Positions 27,324-34,992 of a stretch of 64,000 nucleotides of DNA are shown here, in pieces. The stretch covers positions 3,432,501 through 3,496,500 of the forward strand of contig NZ_CP020700.1 in NCBI RefSeq assembly GCF_003932715.1, read 5' to 3'. The notes beneath the pieces were generated by a model. The model ran no database searches. It was not told the DNA's origin and saw only the letters and a list, made by a program, of their open reading frames with translations. The DNA comes from Streptomyces tsukubensis. GTDB taxonomy: Bacteria; Actinomycetota; Actinomycetes; Streptomycetales; Streptomycetaceae. A program made the position numbers and the translations under genes. Within the stretch, counting starts at the first letter, position 1. Each line of letters begins with the position of its first letter.

Positions 27324-27440
27324 TCAGTCCTCGTCGGGATCCGCCGGAGGGATCGGCCGGTCCCACTGCCCGTCGGCCTCCCTCGGCGGCTGCTGCTGAT
27401 CGCCCTCGGCGCCGCCCTTGCCGTCCCCGTGCTTCCCCAT
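27324..27440 (-). CDS. 38-residue charged peptide, possible RiPP precursor
   Basis: A short gene with a strong ribosome-binding region (GGAAGGAAGGGGCGGAGG) directly before its ATG. The peptide is 38 residues: basic and glycine-rich at the start (MGKHGDGKGG), Gln/Pro-rich in the middle, ending acidic in ADPDED. It contains two Asp-Gly pairs (Asp6-Gly7 and Asp23-Gly24), the sequence most prone to aspartimide formation, and one Trp (26). Stop and methyltransferase start are one base apart. As a PIMT partner it fits an imiditide-like precursor; it could also be a small acidic regulator. Confidence 0.55.
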   Translation of the reverse strand: MGKHGDGKGGAEGDQQQPPREADGQWDRPIPPADPDED

Positions 27441-27626
27441 GGCCTCCGCCCCTTCCTTCCGGTACGCATGCGGTCCGTATCCGCAGTGTGGCGGTCCGGG
27501 GACAGGCCTGTGAGGGCGCTTTCCGGCCCCCGCCGACCCGGTCGGTGCACGGCGCCGATGGTGCGCCCGGGGCGCGCGTTCGTCAGCGGTGACGGGCTCG
27601 GGCGCACGGCGGCGGGCGGCCCGGGC

Positions 27627-28058
27627 TCACGCCCGGCCCAGCACCATCCACTTCCCCGGCTCCTCCAGCGGTGCGAAGCCCGCCCTCGCATAGACCTCGT
27701 GCGCGTCCGCCGTGGCCAGCATGATCCGGTACACGCCCAGCGCGGCGACCTCGTCGCGGACCGCCGCCACCAACCCGTTGCCGAGACCACGTCCGCGCAG
27801 CTCCGGAGCGACGTACACATCGCACAGCCACGCGAACGTGGCCCGGTCCGTCACCACCCGGGCATAGCCGACCTGGGAGCCGGTCGCCGTCTCGTACACC
27901 CCGAAGTTCAGCGAGCCCTCGATGGCCGCCTCCTGCAGCTCCCGCGGGCGGCCCACGGCCCAGTACGCGTCCGTGGACAGCCACCGGTGGATCAGCGCAC
28001 GGTCGAGGCGGTCGGGGGAGGACGAGATCTCGTAGCCCTGCGGGAGCGAAGGTTTCAT
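27627..28058 (-). CDS. GNAT-family N-acetyltransferase
   Basis: A 143-residue acetyltransferase. The acetyl-CoA site reads VYVAPELRGRGLGNGL (motif A, R/Q-x-x-G-x-G/A as RGRGLG), preceded by 'GYARVVTDRATFAWL'. 'VYARAGFAPLEEPGKWM' closes the fold. Cytoplasmic; substrate unknown. It is transcribed away from nagK; its start is 353 bases from the nagK start. Confidence 0.88.
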   Translation of the reverse strand: MKPSLPQGYEISSSPDRLDRALIHRWLSTDAYWAVGRPRELQEAAIEGSLNFGVYETATGSQVGYARVVTDRATFAWLCDVYVAPELRGRGLGNGLVAAVRDEVAALGVYRIMLATADAHEVYARAGFAPLEEPGKWMVLGRA

Positions 28059-28411
28059 GCGCGCATCGAACCAGCCGGGGGCGGGGCCGGCCACCGAGTT
28101 CCCGTGGAGGAACAGACGGAGGAACGGACGGGGGGACAGACGGGGGGACAGACGGGGGTGCCGGACCGCGCGGGCGGGCCCCCAAGCACCCTCCCGCACC
28201 CGCCCCACGGGGAAAGCGCTTGCTGGAATCGCACCACCTGTGGCCGGAGGGCGACCCTCCCGTGGTGCTCTCCAGAAGGAACAGGGAGGCGAATCGCACC
28301 GGCGAAGCGGCATATATCCCGGCCAACCACCCGCCTCTAATTTGTATGACTCCGCAACAATTAGATGTAGTGGACTAGACCTATCCCCCGGTCGACCGCC
28401 AAACTGTCGGG
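28059..28411. other. Divergent regulatory region upstream of nagK (353 bp)
   Basis: No gene. Contains imperfect tandem repeats of GGGACAGACGGG (about 28113-28156), a LacI-type core AAGCGCTT at 28214-28221 within GAAAGCGCTTGC, an AT-richer segment (28335-28370) likely to hold the nagK promoter, and the DasR site listed separately. Confidence 0.55.
28369..28384 (+). promoter_or_regulatory. DasR-responsive element (dre) of nagKA
   Basis: AGTGGACTAGACCTAT matches the dre consensus A(G/C)TGGTCTAGACCA(G/C)T at 13 of 16 positions. It lies 27 bases before the nagK GTG, where DasR bound without glucosamine 6-phosphate would block transcription. DasR control of nagKA is known in Streptomyces. Confidence 0.82.
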
Positions 28412-29350
28412 GTGAGACACGTCATCGCCCTCGATGTGGGCGGCACCGGCATGAAAGCCGCCCTCGTCGGGGTGGACGGCACGCTCCTTTACGAGGACCG
28501 GCGGGCGACGGGGCGCGAGCGCGGAGCCGATGCCGTCGTGCAGTCGATCCTCGACTTCGCGGAGGAGCTCCTGGACTACGGGGTGGCCCAGTTCGGGCGG
28601 AGCGCCCTCGCCGCCGGGGTCGCGATCCCCGGGATCGTCGACTCCGCGCAGGGGATCGCGGTCTACGCCGCCAACCTGGGCTGGCGCGACGTCCCCATGC
28701 GCGATCTGCTCAGCCGCAGACTGCGCGGGATCCCCGTCGCCCTCGGGCACGACGTCCGCACCGGCGGATTCGCCGAGGGGCGGATCGGTGCCGGGCGCGG
28801 CATCGACCGGTTCCTGTTCGTCCCGCTCGGCACCGGCATCGCGGGCGCCATCGGGATCGCCGGCACCATCGAGGCCGGGGCGCACGGCTACGCGGGCGAG
28901 ATCGGGCACGTCGTGGTCCGCCCCGACGGACCCGACTGCGGCTGCGGTCAGCGCGGCTGTCTGGAGACCCTCGCCTCCGCCTCCGCGGTGACACGTGCCT
29001 GGGCGGAGGCCAGCGGCGATCCGTACGCCGACGCCGCCGACTGCGCCAAGGCCGTCGAGTCCGGCGACCCGAAGGCGACCGCCGTCTGGCAGGACGCGGT
29101 GGACGCCCTCGCCGCCGGTCTCGTCACGGCGCTCACCCTGCTGGACCCCCGCACGCTGATCATCGGTGGCGGGCTCGCCGAGGCGGGGGAAACGTTGTTC
29201 ACACCGCTGCGGGCGGCCGTCGAGGAGCGCGTCACGTTCCAGAAACTGCCCGCCATCGTCCCGGCCGCCCTCGGGGACACCGCAGCGTGCCTGGGTGCCG
29301 GGCTGCTCGCCTGGGATCTGATCGCCACCGACTCGGAGGTAACCGCCTAA
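28412..29350 (+). CDS. nagK: N-acetylglucosamine kinase (ROK family)
   Basis: Phosphorylates GlcNAc (or a similar hexose) at the 6-position for catabolism by NagA and NagB. The 312-residue ROK protein has the ATP motif ALDVGGTGMKAA at the start, the substrate motif 'YAGEIGHVVV' and the zinc-binding CGCGQRGCLE. A GTG start follows the dre site by 27 bases. Its TAA overlaps the nagA ATG (TAATG), so the two are translationally coupled. Role follows from family and context. Confidence 0.9.
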   Translation: MRHVIALDVGGTGMKAALVGVDGTLLYEDRRATGRERGADAVVQSILDFAEELLDYGVAQFGRSALAAGVAIPGIVDSAQGIAVYAANLGWRDVPMRDLLSRRLRGIPVALGHDVRTGGFAEGRIGAGRGIDRFLFVPLGTGIAGAIGIAGTIEAGAHGYAGEIGHVVVRPDGPDCGCGQRGCLETLASASAVTRAWAEASGDPYADAADCAKAVESGDPKATAVWQDAVDALAAGLVTALTLLDPRTLIIGGGLAEAGETLFTPLRAAVEERVTFQKLPAIVPAALGDTAACLGAGLLAWDLIATDSEVTA

Positions 29351-30546
29351 TGGCCGCACGCGCCGTACTCGCCCACAGCGCAGCGGGCGCCGCTCGCGCC
29401 GACAGCACGATCCTCACCGGAGCCCGGGTCGTCCTGCCGAACGGGGCCGTCGAGAACGGGACGGTCACCGTCGAGGGCACGAAGATCACCGCGGCGGAGG
29501 CGGGCCCGGCGCCCGCCGGCGCACCCGTCCGCGATCTGACCGGGCACTGGATCGTTCCGGGCTTCGTCGATCTCCACAACCACGGAGGCGGCGGCGCCTC
29601 CTTCACCGGCGGCACCGCCGACGAGGTGCTCCAGGGCGTCCGTACCCACCGCGAGCACGGCACCACGACGCTCGTCGCCTCCCTGGTCACCGCCGACACG
29701 GACTTCCTGGCCAGACGGGCCGCCGAACTCGCCGAGATCGTCCAGCAGGGCGACCTCGCGGGCGTCCACTTCGAGGGCCCCTTCATCTCCCCCTGCCGCA
29801 AGGGCGCGCACAGCGAGGAGCTGCTGCGCGACCCCGACCCGGCCGAGGTGCGCAAGCTGATCGACGCCGCCCGCGGTACGGCGAAGATGGTCACCCTCGC
29901 CACCGAGCTGCCCGGCGGGCTGGACTCCGTACGCCTCCTCGCCGACCACGGCGTGATCGCCGCGATCGGCCACACCGACGCCACGTACGAGCAGACCGTC
30001 GAGGCCATCGACGCGGGCGCCACCGTCGCCACCCACCTCTTCAACGCCATGCCGCCGCTGGGCCACCGCGCCCCCGGGCCGATCGTGGCGCTGCTGGAGG
30101 ACGAGCGGGTCACCGTCGAGCTGATCAACGACGGTACGCACCTCCACCCCGCGGCCCTGGAGCTGGCCTTCCACCGGGCGGGCGCGGGCCGGGTCGCCTT
30201 CATCACCGACGCGATGGACGCGGCCGGCTTCCGGGACGGCATCTACCAGCTCGGCCCGCTGGCGGTCGATGTCACCGACGGCGTCGCCCGGCTGGTCGAA
30301 GGCGGTTCCATCGCCGGTTCGACGCTGACCCTGGACACCGCCTTCCGGCGGGCCGCGACCGTGGACCTGCTCCCCGTCGAGGACATCGTCCAGGCCATCT
30401 CGGTGAACCCGGCGAAGCTGCTGGGCCTGTACGACCGGATCGGGTCGCTGGAGCCGGGCAAGGACGCGGACCTGGTGGTCCTCGATGCCGAGTTCGCGCT
30501 CAAGGGCGTGATGCGGCGCGGCGAGTGGATCGTCGAGCCCAAGTAG
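29350..30546 (+). CDS. nagA: N-acetylglucosamine-6-phosphate deacetylase
   Basis: Metal-dependent amidohydrolase producing glucosamine 6-phosphate, the signal that releases DasR, plus acetate. The 398-residue protein has the DLHNHGG metal motif (His76, His78), the metal ligand Glu in VHFEGPFIS, 'IGHTDA', 'THLFNAMPPLGHR' and the catalytic Asp in 'FITDAMDAAG'. All expected ligands are present. It is coupled to nagK by the TAATG overlap, and a strong hairpin follows at 30616. The longer upstream frame overlapping nagK is spurious. Confidence 0.94.
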   Translation: MAARAVLAHSAAGAARADSTILTGARVVLPNGAVENGTVTVEGTKITAAEAGPAPAGAPVRDLTGHWIVPGFVDLHNHGGGGASFTGGTADEVLQGVRTHREHGTTTLVASLVTADTDFLARRAAELAEIVQQGDLAGVHFEGPFISPCRKGAHSEELLRDPDPAEVRKLIDAARGTAKMVTLATELPGGLDSVRLLADHGVIAAIGHTDATYEQTVEAIDAGATVATHLFNAMPPLGHRAPGPIVALLEDERVTVELINDGTHLHPAALELAFHRAGAGRVAFITDAMDAAGFRDGIYQLGPLAVDVTDGVARLVEGGSIAGSTLTLDTAFRRAATVDLLPVEDIVQAISVNPAKLLGLYDRIGSLEPGKDADLVVLDAEFALKGVMRRGEWIVEPK

Positions 30547-30615
30547 CCGTACGAGGTCGTCGCACCGGCACCGGACCGGGTCCGAACAGGGCGTTTTCCG
30601 GCTCGAACAGCGCAA

Positions 30616-30654
30616 GGCGGTTGGCCCGGGGGGTGGGCCAACCGCCGACCTTTT
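30616..30654 (+). terminator. Terminator of nagKA
   Basis: Perfect 12-base arms GGCGGTTGGCCC (30616-30627) and GGGCCAACCGCC (30635-30646) with a 7-base loop, followed by GACCTTTT. It suggests the downstream kinase-aldolase pair has its own promoter. Confidence 0.82.
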
Positions 30655-30710
30655 GGCATGATCAGGACCGTACCCGGACGACGACCGAGGCCGAAGGGGC
30701 GGTGCCCGCC

Positions 30711-31640
30711 ATGGTGATGCTGACCGTCACCCTCAACGCCGCCCTCGATGTGACCTACCGGGTCCCCGCCCTCGCCCCGCACACCACGCACCGCGTCTCC
30801 GACGTCCGCGAGCGCCCCGGCGGCAAGGGCGTCAACGTCGCCAGGGTGCTGGCCGCCCTCGGCCACGAGACCGTGGTCACCGGCTTCGCCGGAGGCCCGG
30901 CGGGAACGGTTCTGCGCGAGCTGCTCGCACCCCTCGCCCCGCACGACGCGCTGGTGCCCGTCGACGGCGCGACCCGGCGGACGGTCGCCGTCGTGGACGC
31001 CGCGAGCGGCAGCACCACCCAGTTCAACGAGCCCGGACCGGCCGTCTCGCCCGCCGAGTGGGCCCGTTTCCTCGATGCGTACGACGCCCTGCTCAGGGAC
31101 GCCCGCGCGGTCGCCCTCTGCGGCAGTCTGCCGCCCGGTATCCATGTCGGCGCCTATGCCGAGCTGGTCCGCCGGGCCCGGGCCGCCGAGGTGCCCGTCC
31201 TGCTGGACAGCGACGGCGAACCCCTGCGGCGCGGTATCGCCGCCCGCCCCGATCTGGTCAAGCCCAATGCGGACGAGCTGGCCCGGCTGACCGGCGCCCG
31301 CGATCCGGTGCGCGCCGTGCTGGGCGCCCGGCGCCGCGGTGCCCGTGCGGTGGCCGCGTCCTTCGGCCCCGACGGGCTGCTCGCCGCCACGCCCGACGGC
31401 GTCTGGCAGGCCACGCCGCCCGCGCCGGTCCGCGGCAACCCGACCGGTGCCGGTGACTCCGCGGTCGCCGCGCTGCTGGCGGGGCTGGTCGAGGGGCTGC
31501 CGTGGCCGGAGACGCTGGCGCGGGCCGTGGCCCTGTCGGCGGCGACCGTGCTGGCTCCGGCCGCGGGCGAGTTCGACGCGGCCGCGTACGAGCGGCTCCT
31601 CCCCGACGTCTCCGTCACCGAACGCACGGAGCACAGCTAG
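30711..31640 (+). CDS. PfkB-family hexose-phosphate kinase (1-phosphofructokinase/LacC type)
   Basis: A 309-residue ribokinase-fold enzyme that probably phosphorylates a ketohexose phosphate such as tagatose 6-phosphate or fructose 1-phosphate. 'LTVTLNAALD' and 'RPGGKGVNVARVL' (substrate loop, Gly37-Asn42) are PfkB signature 1; 'GNPTGAGDS' with catalytic Asp249 is signature 2. A class II aldolase gene starts 21 bases downstream, the usual pairing for a ketose 6-phosphate to bisphosphate to triose route. Position behind nagKA suggests amino-sugar or galactosamine-type catabolism. ATG 30717 is an alternative start. Confidence 0.85.
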   Translation: MVMLTVTLNAALDVTYRVPALAPHTTHRVSDVRERPGGKGVNVARVLAALGHETVVTGFAGGPAGTVLRELLAPLAPHDALVPVDGATRRTVAVVDAASGSTTQFNEPGPAVSPAEWARFLDAYDALLRDARAVALCGSLPPGIHVGAYAELVRRARAAEVPVLLDSDGEPLRRGIAARPDLVKPNADELARLTGARDPVRAVLGARRRGARAVAASFGPDGLLAATPDGVWQATPPAPVRGNPTGAGDSAVAALLAGLVEGLPWPETLARAVALSAATVLAPAAGEFDAAAYERLLPDVSVTERTEHS

Positions 31641-31661
31641 CGCAGAAGCTCAGGGGGAACC

Positions 31662-32516
31662 ATGCCGATCGTTCATACGCGGGAGCTCGTCGAGGCGGCC
31701 GTCGCGGCCGGGACCGGTGTCGCCGCGTTCAATGTGATCACGCTGGAGCATGCCGAGGCGGTCGCCGCGGGGGCGGAGCGCGCGGGGCGGCCCGCGATCC
31801 TCCAGATCTCCGAGAACGCCGTACGGTTCCACGGCGGCCTGCTCTCCCCCATCGCCGCCGCCACGGCGGCCGTCGCCCGTGCGTCCACGGCGCCGCTGGG
31901 GCTCCATCTGGACCATGTGGTGACGCCCGGGCTGCTGGAGGCGGCGCCCGGTGAGGGCTTCGGCTCCGTGATGTTCGACGCGTCGGTGCTGCCGTACGAC
32001 GAGAACGTCGCCCTGACCGCCAAGATGACCGCCTACGGGCATCGGCACGGTATCTGGGTGGAGGCCGAGCTGGGCCGGGTCGGCGGCAAGGAGGGCGAGC
32101 CCGCGCTGGACGCCCATGCTCCGGGGGTACGGACCGATCCGGACGAGGCGACCGGCTATGTCGCGCAGACCGGGGTGGACGCGCTGGCGGTCGCGGTCGG
32201 CTCTTCGCATGCGATGACGGAGCGGACGGCGGCTCTGGACCACGGGCTGATCCGGCGGCTGCGGGAGGCGGTACCGGTGCCGCTGGTGCTGCACGGCTCC
32301 TCGGGGGTGCCGGATGCCGAGATCCGGGCCGCGATCGCCGCCGGGATGGTGAAGATCAACGTGGGGACGGCGCTGAACACCGCGTTCACGGCGGCGGTAC
32401 GGGAGTCCTTGGCAGCCCGCCCGGACACGGTCGACCCCAGGAAGCACCTCGTCCCGGCTCGCGAGGCGATGGCCGGGACGGTGGCGGACTTCCTGGGGCT
32501 GCTGCCGGTGGTGTAA
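31662..32516 (+). CDS. Class II ketose-bisphosphate aldolase (GatY/KbaY-like)
   Basis: Zinc aldolase of 284 residues, probably cleaving tagatose or fructose 1,6-bisphosphate to triose phosphates. Catalytic Asp84 and zinc ligand His85 are in LHLDHVV, 'GSSHAM' holds a second ligand and 'VLHGSSGVPD' the third; 'VKINVGTALN' is the phosphate-binding segment. It is shorter than housekeeping class II FBP aldolases of about 340 residues and closer to GatY/AgaY. AGGGGGA precedes the ATG. Forms an operon with the kinase upstream. Substrate stereochemistry cannot be read from sequence. Confidence 0.85.
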   Translation: MPIVHTRELVEAAVAAGTGVAAFNVITLEHAEAVAAGAERAGRPAILQISENAVRFHGGLLSPIAAATAAVARASTAPLGLHLDHVVTPGLLEAAPGEGFGSVMFDASVLPYDENVALTAKMTAYGHRHGIWVEAELGRVGGKEGEPALDAHAPGVRTDPDEATGYVAQTGVDALAVAVGSSHAMTERTAALDHGLIRRLREAVPVPLVLHGSSGVPDAEIRAAIAAGMVKINVGTALNTAFTAAVRESLAARPDTVDPRKHLVPAREAMAGTVADFLGLLPVV

Positions 32517-32673
32517 GCCGGGAGACAAAGGCCGCGCGTCGTGATCCGGCGCGCCAGCCGGGGCACTGGTTCACTGCTCACGAATTCCCCGGCCCGTGGG
32601 ACCGGCAAGTGAGCCGGGCTCACCCCAGGGGCCCACTGGCCCACTGCTCACGACCCGCCCGCCCCCAGGACCC
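32517..32673. repeat. Imperfect tandem repeat before the dispersed element
   Basis: Two related blocks: CACTGGTTCACTGCTCACGA...GGCAAGTGAGCCG (about 32567-32614) and CACTGGCCCACTGCTCACGA...GGCGAGTGAGCCG (about 32635-32685). Each has inverted ends GCTCAC/GTGAGC able to form a hairpin. The second block runs into the 124-bp dispersed repeat. No gene. Confidence 0.5.
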
Positions 32674-32773
32674 GGCGAGTGAGCCGAAGGGGCGCGCGGA
32701 TTTCTGGAAGGAGAACGCGCGCAGGCCGCGAGGAACGAGCGGCCGAGCACGATCGACTGAAGAAATCTGCTAA

Positions 32774-33633
32774 GACGCCATTTCACTTGGTGAGTCTGCG
32801 ATGACATATGAGGGTCGCGGCGATGGCAGTGAAGGCGAGGAAGTGTTCCGGCTTGCGCTCATAGCGGCGGTGGAGGCGTCGGCATCCGGACAGCCACGAC
32901 ACGGTCCGCTCCACGACCCAGCGATGACGGCCCAGGCGCCGGGATGACTCGACGCCCTTACGGGCAAGACGGTGCCGGATGCCTCGGGAGGCGAGCCATC
33001 GCCGCAGGTGGCGGTAGTCGTATCCCTTGTCGCCATGCAGCTTGCCGGGTCGGCGACGTCGCGGGCCGCGACGTGAGCGGATGGGCGGGATGCCGCAGAC
33101 CAGCGGGATGAGGGCCTGGCTGTCGTGGAGGTTGGCGGCCGAGATGCCGACCGAAAGGGGCAGGCCCCGGCGGTCGACGATGAGGTGGATTTTCGATCCG
33201 TTCTTGCCACGGTCGGTCGGATTCGGTCCTGTCAGCCGCCCCCTTTGAGAGCCCGGACGCTGACGGAGTCGATCGCGCACCGCGACCAGTCCAGGTCGCC
33301 TCGGGAGCCGAGTTCGTCCAGGACCAGGCGGTGGAGCTTGGCCCACACCCTGGCCTCGGTCCACTCGGCGAACCGGCGGAAGGCCGTCACCCCTGACAGC
33401 CCGAAGCCCGGCGGGAGCTGGTTCCAGGTACAGCCCGAGGTGGCCACGAAGATGATCGCGGCCAGCACCTCACGATCCCCCCGACGACGATGCCCACCAC
33501 CCTGCGGACGTTGCGGGGCCGGCGGCACCACCCGCTGGAACAACTCCCACAAGTCCTCAGGCGCCAACCGTTCGACAAGCGCAGCAGCCATCACCCCAGA
33601 CTGCCGCAAGATCACGCCAACTGAAATGGCGTC
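32774..33633 (-). mobile_element. IS5-family insertion sequence, complete, 860 bp
   Basis: Terminal inverted repeats GACGCCATTTCACTTGGTGAG and, at the other end, GACGCCATTTCAGTTGGCGTG (read inward) agree at 18 of 21 positions. A TAA direct repeat flanks the element at 32771-32773 and 33634-33636, fitting the TNA target duplications of the IS1031-type branch of IS5; the two-frame transposase recalls the IS427 branch. Both ends, both transposase frames and the target duplication are intact, so it may be active and recent. Confidence 0.9.
32783..33591 (-). CDS. IS5-family transposase in two frames joined by -1 frameshift
   Basis: DDE transposase split into orfA (33591 or GTG 33615 down to a stop at 33232) and orfB (open from 33364, ending at 32783). 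The slip site AAAGGGGGC (about 33238-33246) lies just before the orfA stop; a -1 shift changes the reading from 'RALKGGG'-stop to a product continuing LTGPNPTDRGKNGSKIH. orfA carries 'WNQLPPGFG' and the first catalytic Asp in CAIDSVSV; orfB carries the second Asp in HGDKGYD and the Glu in RWVVERTVSWL. The full triad is therefore present. The stop codon lies within the left terminal repeat. Confidence 0.88.
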
Positions 33634-33669
33634 TAAAGCGCCCCGGAGGCGAACCGAGCCCTCAAAAAA

Positions 33670-34716
33670 TCAGCCTCGGCGGACCTCAAGCCAGTCGAGG
33701 GTCACATCGCACTGGTTTCCGGTCTCGCAGGAGATCTTGATTTCGTTCTGGCCCTTCTGGAGGTTCATCTGGGTCCAGGTGGTCTGCCAGTTGTTCTCCA
33801 GCGCCGGGTCCGTCGAGCCCCGGAAGTTGTGCAGCCGGATCGCGTTGGAGTTGGGCTTGCCGTTGATCGAGAGGGTGGCGTTGGCGTCCTTCATGGGGAT
33901 CGTGTAGCGGATGTACAGCTTGTACGTGCCCGCTTCCTTGATGCCCGCCTTCCAGGTCACCGAGGCGCCGACCTGGTTGAAGTTGGTGACGTAGGCGCCG
34001 CCGGTGCCTTCCGCGCCCTTGATTCCGGTGCCGGATTCCGCCGCGCCGCCCAGCTTCAGGGTGACCGCGTCCTGTTTGGGCAGTTTGTCGGAGTCTTCGC
34101 CGTCCTCGCCCTCCTTGGGCTCGGTCGGCTTGTTGTCCGGGTCCTCCGCGGAGGGGCTGGGACCGGTGTTGTTGGTGTTCTGGCTGTCGGTCGTGTTGTT
34201 CTTCTTGTCGTTCTCGTTGGAGAGAACGGCGACGGTGATTCCGGCCACCACGACCGCGACCACGGCGAGGGCGCCGATCAGCAGGCCCTTGTTGTTGGGG
34301 CCGCGGCCCCGCCCTCGGCCGCCGCCCGAGGCGACGGTGTCGGGACCGCTGCCGGGGTGGCCGGGTGCTCCGCCGCCGGGGTAGGTCTCCGGTGCCGCGT
34401 ACTGCGGGTTCGGCTGGGCGTAGGGCTGCTGCTGGTGCTGGGTGTACTGCTGCTGTCCGTAGCCGGGGTGCGGGGCGCCCTGGTGGTGACCGTACTGGCG
34501 CTCTCCGACCGCGCGCACCTGGTTGTACGACGTCCTCGGGACGCCCGGCTGTGCCGGTCCCGGGTAGCCGTAGCCTCCGCGCCCCTGGCCGCCGCCGGGC
34601 CGGGTCGCACCCGCGGCCTGCCCGTCCTCGTACAGGTAACCGAACGGGTCGTCGTCCTCGGGCGTGCTGCCGTTCGGCGCGCTACCGCCGTTGTTCGCGG
34701 CCGTCATCCCTGTCAC
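33670..34716 (-). CDS. Membrane-anchored carbohydrate-binding (CBM35/CBM6-like) protein
   Basis: A 348-residue type II membrane protein. Residues 1-142 are cytoplasmic and rich in Gly, Pro, Gln and Tyr (GYGQQQYTQHQQQPYAQPNP); a transmembrane helix covers 144-165 (GLLIGALAVVAVVVAGITVAVL); an Asn/Glu/Lys/Pro-rich linker leads to an outer beta-sandwich from about 215. That domain reads 'GGAYVTNFNQVGASVTWKAG', 'GTYKLYIRYTIP' and 'CDVTLDWLEV', typical of CBM6/CBM35. No hydrolase domain is attached, so a glycan-sensing or wall-tethering role is possible. It is the next gene after cdgB on the minus strand. Confidence 0.8.
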   Translation of the reverse strand: MTGMTAANNGGSAPNGSTPEDDDPFGYLYEDGQAAGATRPGGGQGRGGYGYPGPAQPGVPRTSYNQVRAVGERQYGHHQGAPHPGYGQQQYTQHQQQPYAQPNPQYAAPETYPGGGAPGHPGSGPDTVASGGGRGRGRGPNNKGLLIGALAVVAVVVAGITVAVLSNENDKKNNTTDSQNTNNTGPSPSAEDPDNKPTEPKEGEDGEDSDKLPKQDAVTLKLGGAAESGTGIKGAEGTGGAYVTNFNQVGASVTWKAGIKEAGTYKLYIRYTIPMKDANATLSINGKPNSNAIRLHNFRGSTDPALENNWQTTWTQMNLQKGQNEIKISCETGNQCDVTLDWLEVRRG

Positions 34717-34992
34717 TCCTCACCATGTCGCCGGCGGTACGCCGACGCGGGCGAGCCTACCCGGTTCGAATGAACCGATCCGTCGGTGTTGACCGTGATC
34801 GTACGGACCGGGGGGCGCCCGGCCGGGGCCCGCGTACCCGCTTCTCCCTCAGAGCGTACGGCTGTTGGATACCGGGTCAATGAGGGGTTGGGCACAGGAG
34901 TGATACAGACGCGGCGCAAGTGGCATACGGAGCGCGCCGGATGGTATGGGCCGTCCCCGAGGCCGTCCCCCGGGCCGCGGGTGTCCGCCGGG

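Larger units (their letters stand above)
32674..33660. repeat. Dispersed 124-bp repeat, copy split by an IS element
   Basis: Bases 32674-32773 and 33637-33660 together rebuild a 124-bp element matching 9949-10072, from GGCGAGTGAGCC to GGCGAACCGAGCC. The insertion point reads CTGC-TAA-[IS]-TAA-AGCG against GGC-TGA-AGCG in the intact copy. Confidence 0.8.

Noticed and set aside
32517..32773. Hypothetical protein encoded by the dispersed repeat (minus strand)
   Set aside because: Short frames across this repeat exist in both copies but have no start context and are not in one shared complete frame; an RNA/DNA element is more likely.
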